From: an uncultured Angelakisella sp.
GTDB lineage: Bacteria; Bacillota; Clostridia; Oscillospirales; Ruminococcaceae
Reading direction: 5' to 3'
Length of the DNA stretch: 5,325 bases
NCBI GenBank assembly: GCA_937914895.1
Contig: CALGIL010000072.1
Coordinates: 1 to 5,325 of the forward strand
The notes beneath the pieces were generated by a model, which saw only the letters and a program-made list of their open reading frames with translations, was not told where the DNA came from and made no database searches. Each line of letters starts with the position of its first letter. Position 1 is the stretch's first letter. This document shows positions 1-5,283 of the stretch, one piece after another. The translations under genes and the position numbers were made by a program.

Positions 1-1435
1 CTATGTGGGAAAAATATTGCGGATGGAGGCGCTTTTCCTCCTGCCGCCCATGCTCATCTCCTTTTGGCACAATGAACGCGCCAGTGTCCTTGCCTTTCTG
101 GCCACCGCCGCCCTGCTGCTGGCCGTGGGCCAGATTTTTGTCCGCCTGCGCCCCAAGGGCCGCTCCATCTACACCCGGGAGGCCTTTGCCATTGTGGGCC
201 TTACATGGATTGCCATCTCCTTTTTTGGCGCCCTGCCCTTCTGGTTCAGCGGCGCCATCCCCCATCTGCTGGACGCCTGCTTCGAGACGGTATCCGGCTT
301 TACCACCACAGGCTCCACCATTCTGACCAATATAGAAGCCACACCCATGGGCATGCTGTTTTGGCGCAGCTGCATCGTCTGGCTGGGCGGCATGGGGGTG
401 CTGGTCTTTTTTCTGGCCATTGCCGACAAGGCCAGCAAGCAGGGGGAGGGCTCCTATTACATTGTCCAGGCCGAAAGCCCCGGCCCCACCGTGGGCAAGC
501 TGGTGCCAAAAATGAGCCACAGCGCAGCCATCCTTTATCTTATTTACATCGCGCTGACCCTGCTGCTCATCCTCCTTCTGCTGCTGGGCGGCATGCCGCT
601 GTTTGACAGCATTACCACCGCCTTCTGCACCGCGGGCACCGGGGGCTTTTCGGTCCGCAGCGCCAGCCTGGGCGCCTACGACAGCACCTACCTCCAGGGG
701 GTGGTGTCGGTATTTATGGCGGTCTTTGGCGTCAACTTTAATATTTATTACCTTGTGCTGCTGGGCCAGGTGTCCAAGGTGCTGCGCAACGAGGAGCTGC
801 GCCTTTACCTGGGGATTCTGACGGCGGCCACCCTGGCCGTGGCTTTTAACATCCGGCCTTTGTTTGACAGCATCTGGCAGGCCCTGCACCACAGCCTGTT
901 CCAAGTCTCCTCCATTATGACCACCACCGGCTTTTCCACCGTGGACTTTAACTACTGGCCCGGCTTTTCCAAGATGATCCTGCTCCTTCTGATGATCGCG
1001 GGCGGGTCGGCGGGCTCCACCGCCGGGGGCATCAAGGCGGTGCGGCTGCTGCTGCTGGGCAAATCCTTCCGCGCGGGCCTGCAAAAGGCCTACCATCCCC
1101 GCAGCGTCAAGGTCATCCGCATGGACGGCAAACTGGTGGAGGACGAGGTGCTCCACGGGGTGGGCACCTACATGATCGCCTACTGCTTTCTGGCGGTGGC
1201 CTCCCTTGCCCTGGTGGCCCTGGAGGGCCACAGCCTGGAAACCACCGTGTCGGCGGTGCTGACCTGTCTGAACAACGTGGGCCCCGGGCTGGACCTGGTG
1301 GGCCCCGCCGCCAGCTTTGCCCCCCTGTCCAACCTGAGCAAGTCGGTGCTCATTGCCGATATGCTCATCGGCCGGCTGGAGATCTTCCCCATTCTGCTGC
1401 TGTTTGCCCCTACTGCCTGGCGGCGGGGACACTAG
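1..1435 (+). CDS. trkH: TrkH/KtrB-family potassium uptake channel subunit, 5' end cut by window edge
   Basis: This is the membrane pore subunit of a Trk/Ktr-type K+ uptake system, which normally works with a cytoplasmic NAD/ATP-binding TrkA/KtrA partner; none is visible here. The reading frame is already open at base 2 (Tyr-Val-Gly-Lys-Ile-Leu-Arg-Met-Glu-Ala). Family proteins usually have several residues before that Gly-Lys, so the true start probably lies just outside the window and about 6-10 codons are missing. A GTG at base 5 is the only alternative near the edge. Counting from that GTG, the four pore-loop filter segments are visible: TTTGS (about 100-104), TAGTG (209-213), TTTGF (306-310) and NVGPG (424-428). 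The GGMGV motif lies near 128-132 and the family signature GGSAGSTAGGIK near 333-344. Many hydrophobic membrane segments separate these. The C-terminus (RLEIFPILLLF, then a short basic tail) is normal for the family. The stop is TAG at 1433-1435. The gene looks intact apart from the edge. Separate regulation from the next operon is suggested by the terminator and promoter that follow. Confidence 0.95.
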   Translation, partial: YVGKILRMEALFLLPPMLISFWHNERASVLAFLATAALLLAVGQIFVRLRPKGRSIYTREAFAIVGLTWIAISFFGALPFWFSGAIPHLLDACFETVSGFTTTGSTILTNIEATPMGMLFWRSCIVWLGGMGVLVFFLAIADKASKQGEGSYYIVQAESPGPTVGKLVPKMSHSAAILYLIYIALTLLLILLLLLGGMPLFDSITTAFCTAGTGGFSVRSASLGAYDSTYLQGVVSVFMAVFGVNFNIYYLVLLGQVSKVLRNEELRLYLGILTAATLAVAFNIRPLFDSIWQALHHSLFQVSSIMTTTGFSTVDFNYWPGFSKMILLLLMIAGGSAGSTAGGIKAVRLLLLGKSFRAGLQKAYHPRSVKVIRMDGKLVEDEVLHGVGTYMIAYCFLAVASLALVALEGHSLETTVSAVLTCLNNVGPGLDLVGPAASFAPLSNLSKSVLIADMLIGRLEIFPILLLFAPTAWRRGH

Positions 1436-1476
1436 GGCTTGGGGGTTCCTTGTAGGATTACACAAAATACAGAAGC

Positions 1477-1504
1477 AACCCCCCCGGCTTTTTCGGGGGG
1501 GTTT
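1477..1504 (+). terminator. Intrinsic terminator after trkH
   Basis: A 10-bp GC-rich stem is formed by AACCCCCCCG (1477-1486) and CGGGGGGGTT (1494-1503), closing a 7-base loop. Only a short T stretch follows (TTT, then GTCCTT). It lies about 40 bases after the trkH stop and just before the next promoter, as expected for a terminator that separates trkH from the purine operon. The poor U-tract makes its strength uncertain. Confidence 0.75.
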
Positions 1505-1508
1505 GTCC

Positions 1509-1537
1509 TTGCTTTCCCTTCCCGCCCCCGCTATAAT
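1509..1537 (+). promoter_or_regulatory. Sigma-A-type promoter of the purine operon
   Basis: A perfect -10 box TATAAT sits at 1532-1537. Exactly 17 bases upstream is TTGCTT (1509-1514), which keeps only the TTG of the TTGACA consensus. Transcription would start near 1543-1545, about 10 bases before the riboswitch P1 helix, so the whole aptamer lies in the leader RNA. The weak -35 box and strong -10 box with ideal spacing are what is seen; the start site is inferred. Confidence 0.75.
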
Positions 1538-1550
1538 GGGGATGTCAACA

Positions 1551-1619
1551 GTTGTCGTATATTGCTTGGATATGGCAAGCAGTTTCTACATCCCACCGTA
1601 AATGGGATACTATGACAGT
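1551..1619 (+). promoter_or_regulatory. Purine riboswitch aptamer, guanine/hypoxanthine class
   Basis: This is the three-way-junction purine aptamer. P1 pairs GTCGTA (1554-1559) with TATGAC (1611-1616), including one G-U, and can extend by three weak pairs (1551-1553 with 1617-1619). P2 pairs TGCTTG (1563-1568) with CAAGCA (1576-1581) around the L2 loop GATATGG (1569-1575). The J2/3 core TTTCTAC is at 1583-1589. P3 pairs ATCCCA (1590-1595) with TGGGAT (1603-1608) around the L3 loop CCGTAAA (1596-1602). J3/1 is A-C at 1609-1610. The C at 1610 is the specificity base (C74 in xpt numbering); adenine riboswitches have U there. U51 is also conserved (base 1587), unlike the 2'-deoxyguanosine class. 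Guanine or hypoxanthine is therefore the expected ligand. P2 has 6 bp instead of the usual 7, and J1/2 reads TAT instead of TAA. It lies directly upstream of a purine permease and adenine deaminase. Confidence 0.95.
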
Positions 1620-1674
1620 CTTGTTCGGCTTCCCAGGGCGAAGTGTTTCCTGTTGGGGGGCGGTAACGGCTGTC
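1614..1674 (+). promoter_or_regulatory. Antiterminator helix of the purine riboswitch
   Basis: Bases 1614-1620 (GACAGTC) pair completely with 1668-1674 (GGCTGTC, one G-U). After a bulged C at 1667, TTGTT (1621-1625) continues pairing with GGTAA (1662-1666), giving about 12 bp. The helix takes the last three bases of the P1 3' strand (1614-1616) and most of the upper 5' arm of the terminator. It therefore cannot coexist with either the ligand-bound P1 or the terminator. Without ligand the antiterminator should form and the operon is read; with ligand P1 holds 1614-1616 and the terminator forms. The pairing is seen in the sequence; the switching is inferred from known xpt-type switches. Confidence 0.75.
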
Positions 1675-1704
1675 TTTCTGCCAGCTGTTGCCGCCCCCTT
1701 TTTT
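1656..1704 (+). terminator. Riboswitch-controlled intrinsic terminator
   Basis: A 17-bp uninterrupted stem (1656-1672 with 1682-1698, two G-U pairs) closes a 9-base loop and is followed at once by six T (1699-1704). The stem base is pure GGGGG/CCCCC. This is the OFF state of the purine riboswitch. It ends about 30 bases before the permease start, so termination here would silence both downstream genes. Confidence 0.92.
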
Positions 1705-1723
1705 AGGGGAACACTTTAGTTTG

Positions 1724-1738
1724 GGAGGAATGAATTTG
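1724..1738 (+). promoter_or_regulatory. Ribosome binding site that decides the permease start
   Basis: GGAGG at 1724-1728 leaves just one base before the ATG at 1730, too close for normal initiation, but seven bases before the in-frame TTG at 1736, which is ideal. This points to TTG at 1736 as the working start, two codons downstream of the ATG. Confidence 0.6.
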
Positions 1739-3061
1739 AACGCAATCGCAAAGCGGTTCCGCCTCCAGGAGCGCGGGACCAACGTCAAAACCGAGGTTTT
1801 GGCGGGTCTGACCACCTTTGTCACCATGGCTTACATCCTCATTGTGCAGCCCAACGCCATTATGGGGGGCAACGCAACCATGGTGGACGCCGACGGCGTC
1901 CTGCTGACCAAGGAGGCCATCATGGTATCCTGCGCCCTGGTCTCCGGCATCATCACCATTCTCATGGGTCTTTATGCGGACATGCCCTTTGCCCTGTCCA
2001 CCGGCCTTGGGTCCAACTTCATGTTTGGCGCCATGATCCAAACCGGCACCTGTTCCCTGGGCCGCGCCATGGCCATCACCCTGATTTCGGGCATTATCTT
2101 TGTCATTTTGTCCCTCGTCGGCATCCGGGACCTCATTGTCCGAATGATGCCCAAGTGCCTCAAGCTGGCCATCGGCTGCTCCATCGGGTTCTTTATCGCC
2201 TACATCGGCTTTAAGAATTCTGGCATCGGCAGCTACACAAACGGCATTTCCATGGGCAACTTTAAGGACCCCGCGGTGCTGCTGGCCATCTTTGGCCTGT
2301 TCCTCATTGCCACCCTGACCGCCTTCAAGGTCAACGGCGCCATCCTCATCGGCATTTTTGCGGTCACCCTCATCGGCATCCCCATGGGCATTACCACCCT
2401 GCCCTCCCAGCTGGTGAGCGTCCCCTCCCTCGAAAATCTGGGCAGCCTGATTTTCAACTTTGACTTTAAGGGGTTTTTCCAGCCCGAAACCTTTGTGCTG
2501 ATGTTTATCGTCTTTGTGGGCGACTTCTTTTCCACCCTGGGCACCGTCCTGGGCGTGGGGGGCAAGGCGGGGATGCTGGATGAAAACGGCGACCTGCCGA
2601 ACATCCAAAAGCCCTTTTTGGTGGACGCCATCGGCACCGTCGTGGGCGCCTGCACCGGCAACACCACCATTACCACCTTTGTGGAAAGCAGCGCGGGCGT
2701 GGAGGCCGGCGGCCGCACCGGCCTGACAGCCGTCGTCACCGGTCTTTTGTACCTCTGCTCCTTCTTTGTGGCTCCCATCTTTTTGATGGTGCCCAACGCC
2801 GCCACCGGCCCCGCCCTTATCTTTGTGGGCTTTTTGATGGTGGGGGGCATTGTCAATGTGGACTTTTCCGACTTTACCGAGGCCTTCGGCCCCTTTGTCA
2901 TGATTATGGCCTCCGCCTTTATGGGTTCCATTGCCGTGGGCATTGCCGCCGGCATCCTGTCCTATCTCTTCATCAAGGTGGTCACCGGCAAATTCAAAGA
3001 GATACACCCCGGTATGTACGTTCTGGCTGTCCCGCTGATCATGTATTTCATCTTCAACTGA
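1736..3061 (+). CDS. NCS2-family purine permease (AzgA/PbuG-like)
   Basis: This is a membrane transporter of the nucleobase:cation symporter-2 family, of the AzgA/PbuG branch that carries adenine, guanine or hypoxanthine. From the TTG start it has 441 residues, a normal length (443 from the ATG at 1730). Family marks in order are: the N-terminal GTNVKTEVLAGLTTFVTMAY (about 14-33); the TM3 loop STGLGSNF (88-95); the TM8 segment FVGDFFSTLGT (260-270); KAGMLDENG (277-285); LVDAIGTVVGA (295-305); GNTTITTFVES (308-318); and AGVEAGGRTGLTAVV (320-334). About a dozen hydrophobic segments are present. The TM3 loop differs from the usual APGMGLNAFF, and the TM8 acidic site of the usual DFFDT reads DFFST, so it is a divergent branch. 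It is controlled by the guanine-class riboswitch upstream and is probably co-transcribed with the adenine deaminase 37 bases downstream, which favours adenine or hypoxanthine as cargo. The exact substrate cannot be read from sequence, so I give no gene symbol. Confidence 0.92.
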   Translation: MNAIAKRFRLQERGTNVKTEVLAGLTTFVTMAYILIVQPNAIMGGNATMVDADGVLLTKEAIMVSCALVSGIITILMGLYADMPFALSTGLGSNFMFGAMIQTGTCSLGRAMAITLISGIIFVILSLVGIRDLIVRMMPKCLKLAIGCSIGFFIAYIGFKNSGIGSYTNGISMGNFKDPAVLLAIFGLFLIATLTAFKVNGAILIGIFAVTLIGIPMGITTLPSQLVSVPSLENLGSLIFNFDFKGFFQPETFVLMFIVFVGDFFSTLGTVLGVGGKAGMLDENGDLPNIQKPFLVDAIGTVVGACTGNTTITTFVESSAGVEAGGRTGLTAVVTGLLYLCSFFVAPIFLMVPNAATGPALIFVGFLMVGGIVNVDFSDFTEAFGPFVMIMASAFMGSIAVGIAAGILSYLFIKVVTGKFKEIHPGMYVLAVPLIMYFIFN

Positions 3062-3084
3062 CCCGTACGGACCGGCACATCTGG

Positions 3085-3098
3085 AAAGGAGTTTTTGC
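3085..3098 (+). promoter_or_regulatory. Ribosome binding site of the adenine deaminase
   Basis: AAAGGAG (3085-3091) is followed by a seven-base spacer to the ATG at 3099. This is a near-ideal Shine-Dalgarno site and fixes the deaminase start. No promoter or terminator is visible in the 37-base gap after the permease stop, which supports one transcript. Confidence 0.85.
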
Positions 3099-4871
3099 AT
3101 GAAACTATATCCGAACAGCAAGCGGGATCTTTTAAAGGCGGCCCTGGGCAAAATTCCCAGCGACTTTGCCATCACCAACATCCAGTATGTCAACGTCTTT
3201 ACCGGCGAGGTCTACCCCGCCGTGGTCTATGTCTACGACGGCTTTGTGGCCCATGTGGAGCACTTTTGCAGCCAGGTGGAACAGGACCGGACCAAGGAGG
3301 TGGTGGACGGCCAGGGCCGGTACCTCATCCCCGGCTTTATTGACGCCCACATCCACATCGAAAGCTCCATGATGATCCCCCGGCGCTTTGCCGAGGCGGT
3401 CATCCCCCGGGGCACCACCACCGTCATCACCGACCCCCACGAGATGGCCAACGTCTACGGTGAGGAGGCGGTGGTGTATATGCACGACTCCGCCGACGGC
3501 CTGCCCATGCGGCAGCTCATCGACATCCCCTCCTGCGTGCCGGCGGTACCGGGGCTGGAGCAGGCGGGCGCCTCCTTTGACGCCGACGTCATCCGCCGCC
3601 TGGCAAAGCTGCCCCGGGTAGTGGGCCTTGCCGAGGTGATGGACTTTGTGGGCGTGGCCCAGGGGGACGACCGGATGATGGACATTATCCAGGCCGCCGA
3701 GGAAAACGGCCTGTACATCCAGGGGCATCTGCCCGCCGCCGACCCCCGCTTGGTGTCCGCCTATATGTGCGGCGGCCCCACCACCTGCCACGAGACCCGC
3801 ACCGCCGAGCTGGCGGCCCTTAAAATGCGCTCCGGGATGTTTGTGGACGCCCGGCAAAGCTCCATCTCCTTCGATGTCAAGGAAGTGCTCAGAGATACCA
3901 AGGACTTCCCCTGGCTGGACCACCTCTGCCTTTGCACCGACGACCGGGAGGCGGACGACATCCTGCACTCCGGCCACATGGATTTTGTGGCAAAGTTTGC
4001 CGTGGCCTGCGGCCTCAGCGGCGTGCAGGCGGTGCGCAGCGCCACCTACAACACCGCCCGGGAGGCAAACCTGAAAAATCTGGGCGCCGTGGCACCCGGT
4101 TATGTGGCGGATATGCTGTTGGTGGATGACCTTGTGGACTTCCGTGTGGCCTCGGTGTATTACGGGGGCAAGCTGGTGGCCCAGGACGGCAAGCTGCTGG
4201 CGGACATCCCCCAGCAGTCCTATCCCATTGAGACCCGCGATTCCATGAATGTCCCTGAATTGACGCTGGAGGACTTCCGCATGAAGGCCCCCGCGGGCTG
4301 CGGCGGCGCGGTAAACATCAACATCCTCAACTATGCCTCCCTGGAATCCCCCGTCACCGACCGGGTGGTGGAGTCGGTCCCGGTAAAGGACGGCTATGTG
4401 GATATTTCCGGCGACCCGGACCTTCTGTATGTCCTCATTGCCAACCGCTATGGCGCCGGGAACATGACCTTTGGTTTGGCCCGGGGCTTCGGCCTCCAAA
4501 GGGGCGCCAACGGCACCACTGTCTCCCACGACAGCCACAACCTGTGCATCCTGTTCCGGGACGCCCAGTCCGGCTATGAGGCCTACAAGGCCCTCAAGTC
4601 CTGCGGCGGCGGCATGTGCTGCGTAAACGGCGACAGCGTCACCGTATTGCCCCTGCCGGTGGGTGGGCTGATGTCCACCCTGCCCTGCAAAGAGGTGGCG
4701 GCCCAGGGCGACGCCATGAAGAAGGCCCTGGCCGCGGCGGGCATGCCCCAAAAGAACCCCCTGCTGCGCATTGTGTCCCTGGCCCTGCCGGTTATCCCCA
4801 CCACCAAGTTCAGCGACCTGGGGCTGGTGGACGTCATGTCCAAAACCCTCATTCCCATTTTTGTGGACTGA
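3099..4871 (+). CDS. ade: Adenine deaminase
   Basis: This is a cytoplasmic metal-dependent amidohydrolase that converts adenine to hypoxanthine and ammonia in purine salvage. It has 590 residues, the usual size for bacterial Ade. An N-terminal beta-sandwich part leads into PGFIDAHIHIESSMM (about 78-92), with the metal-binding pair His84/His86. Next come PRGTTTVITDPHE (103-115), SCVPA (145-149), the Glu179 of GLAEVMD (metal bridge position), His210 in QGHLP, His231 in CHETR, and Asp281 in CTDDR (279-283). The NTAREANLKNLGAVAPGYVAD stretch (318-338) is the typical segment closing the barrel. The Ade-specific C-terminal domain shows HDSHNL (477-482), CGGGMCCV (502-509) and LPLPVGGLMS (517-526). 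All expected metal residues are present, so it should be active. The stretch that reads REGS in E. coli/B. subtilis Ade is RQSS here (252-255). It is the second gene of the riboswitch-controlled operon, so both import and deamination should respond to guanine or hypoxanthine. Confidence 0.96.
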   Translation: MKLYPNSKRDLLKAALGKIPSDFAITNIQYVNVFTGEVYPAVVYVYDGFVAHVEHFCSQVEQDRTKEVVDGQGRYLIPGFIDAHIHIESSMMIPRRFAEAVIPRGTTTVITDPHEMANVYGEEAVVYMHDSADGLPMRQLIDIPSCVPAVPGLEQAGASFDADVIRRLAKLPRVVGLAEVMDFVGVAQGDDRMMDIIQAAEENGLYIQGHLPAADPRLVSAYMCGGPTTCHETRTAELAALKMRSGMFVDARQSSISFDVKEVLRDTKDFPWLDHLCLCTDDREADDILHSGHMDFVAKFAVACGLSGVQAVRSATYNTAREANLKNLGAVAPGYVADMLLVDDLVDFRVASVYYGGKLVAQDGKLLADIPQQSYPIETRDSMNVPELTLEDFRMKAPAGCGGAVNINILNYASLESPVTDRVVESVPVKDGYVDISGDPDLLYVLIANRYGAGNMTFGLARGFGLQRGANGTTVSHDSHNLCILFRDAQSGYEAYKALKSCGGGMCCVNGDSVTVLPLPVGGLMSTLPCKEVAAQGDAMKKALAAAGMPQKNPLLRIVSLALPVIPTTKFSDLGLVDVMSKTLIPIFVD

Positions 4872-4936
4872 GGATTTTATCCTTCAGCAAAACGGTCCCA
4901 TATCCTATCTCACAGTCTTATATCCCTTCACACAGC

Positions 4937-4969
4937 AAGGAGGGGCGGCGTCTGCCGCCCCTCCTTTTT
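4937..4969 (+). terminator. Intrinsic terminator of the purine operon
   Basis: A perfect 13-bp stem (4937-4949 with 4954-4966) with the four-base loop GTCT runs into a T-tract at 4965-4969. It begins 65 bases after the ade stop. It is strong in the + direction only, because the opposite side lacks a matching long T-tract on the minus strand. It marks the end of the permease-ade transcript. Confidence 0.93.
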
Positions 4970-4981
4970 GCCTCTGCTCCG

Positions 4982-5000
4982 GGGGTTTTTGATGTCCTGC
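4982..5000 (+). repeat. Short direct repeat, copy 1 (GGGGTTTTTGATGTCCTGC)
   Basis: This 19-base stretch recurs at 5215-5232 as GGGGTTTTGATGTCTTGC, differing by one extra T and one C/T change. Both copies run into a GC-rich segment. It lies directly after the ade terminator. Confidence 0.5.
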
Positions 5001-5078
5001 CCTACGGGGTGTTTTTGTCTTTATCAAAGGTCCTGCTTCTCTGCTCTTTGGGACAGGGTCCCACCCCCCTTGCCCTCC

Positions 5079-5128
5079 GGGCGGGCCCCCATGGACATAG
5101 AATCTCTGCTATCTGCCCCGGTAGTGGC
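5079..5128 (+). repeat. Diverged direct repeat, copy A
   Basis: It starts with GGGCGGG, then after a short C-run has a 38-base core (5091-5128) that matches 5246-5283 at 28 of 38 positions without a gap. Nine of the ten differences are transitions. A GC arm can form between 5077-5085 and 5112-5121, with one bulged C. Confidence 0.6.
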
Positions 5129-5142
5129 ATAGGCCGGCTTTT

Positions 5143-5160
5143 GTTGGTTACTTTCCCAAC
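5143..5160 (+). repeat. Inverted repeat GTTGG/CCAAC
   Basis: GTTGG (5143-5147) and CCAAC (5156-5160) can form a 5-bp hairpin with an eight-base loop. It stands immediately before the stronger 9-bp hairpin and may belong to the same repeat element. Confidence 0.35.
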
Positions 5161-5166
5161 CTTTCC

Positions 5167-5190
5167 CCACTTTTGTCCGGGCAAAAGTGG
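5167..5190 (+). repeat. Perfect 9-bp hairpin CCACTTTTG/CAAAAGTGG
   Basis: The arms at 5167-5175 and 5182-5190 are perfect complements around the six-base loop TCCGGG. No T-tract follows (the next bases are CAAAACCC), so it is not an ordinary + strand terminator. It sits between the two copies of the diverged direct repeat. Confidence 0.6.
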
Positions 5191-5205
5191 CAAAACCCGC
5201 CGGGG

Positions 5206-5222
5206 AAACCCTTCGGGGTTTT
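5206..5222 (+). repeat. UUCG-tetraloop hairpin
   Basis: AAACCC (5206-5211) pairs with GGGTTT (5216-5221) around TTCG, closed by C-G, the exceptionally stable C(UUCG)G tetraloop, with one more T after it. It resembles a weak terminator but has almost no U-tract. An alternative fold uses GGG(GAAA)CCC (5202-5211) inside AAAACCC/GGGTTTT (5192-5198 with 5216-5222); the two folds exclude each other. Confidence 0.45.
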
Positions 5223-5232
5223 GATGTCTTGC
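5215..5232 (+). repeat. Short direct repeat, copy 2 (GGGGTTTTGATGTCTTGC)
   Basis: It is the partner of 4982-5000. Its left end overlaps the 3' arm of the UUCG hairpin, and its right end abuts copy B of the longer diverged repeat. Confidence 0.5.
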
Positions 5233-5283
5233 GGGCGGGGGGCCTATGGGTATAGGATTTCTATTGTCCGCCCCGGTCGCGGC
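5233..5283 (+). repeat. Diverged direct repeat, copy B
   Basis: It starts with GGGCGGG (5233-5239) and carries the 38-base core at 5246-5283 that matches copy A. A GC arm forms between 5232-5239 and 5267-5275 with a bulged C at the same aligned position as in copy A. Confidence 0.6.

Noticed and set aside
3..326. ATG at base 3 as the start of a 107-residue protein
   Set aside because: This frame overlaps the certain trkH frame and encodes Pro/Ala/Ser-rich sequence with no recognisable features.
1688..1735. Upstream TTG start for the permease
   Set aside because: It would place the N-terminus inside the terminator stem and T-tract, has no ribosome site, and adds residues not found in the family.
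1703..3193. A 496-codon open frame on the minus strand opposite the permease
   Set aside because: It is codon-aligned with the sense gene for most of its length and stays open because the sense gene avoids TTA, CTA and TCA. Its product is rich in His, Gly and Asp with no domain, and it would read through the riboswitch terminator.
3132..4751. A 539-codon open frame on the minus strand opposite ade
   Set aside because: Same cause: it is codon-aligned with ade, of low complexity, has no recognised family, and ade is certain.
4870..4887. Small hairpin around the ade stop (AGGAT/ATCCT)
   Set aside because: Only about 5 bp with a three-base loop; the 13-bp terminator downstream explains transcript ending far better.
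5002..5193. A 63-codon minus strand frame in the tail
   Set aside because: It has no ribosome binding site before its start, and its sequence is made of the hairpin and repeat segments.
4616..5224. A 202-codon + strand frame running from inside ade through the operon terminator into the tail
   Set aside because: It overlaps ade for 256 bases in another frame, crosses a strong terminator hairpin, and has Pro/Gly/Arg-rich sequence with no family resemblance.
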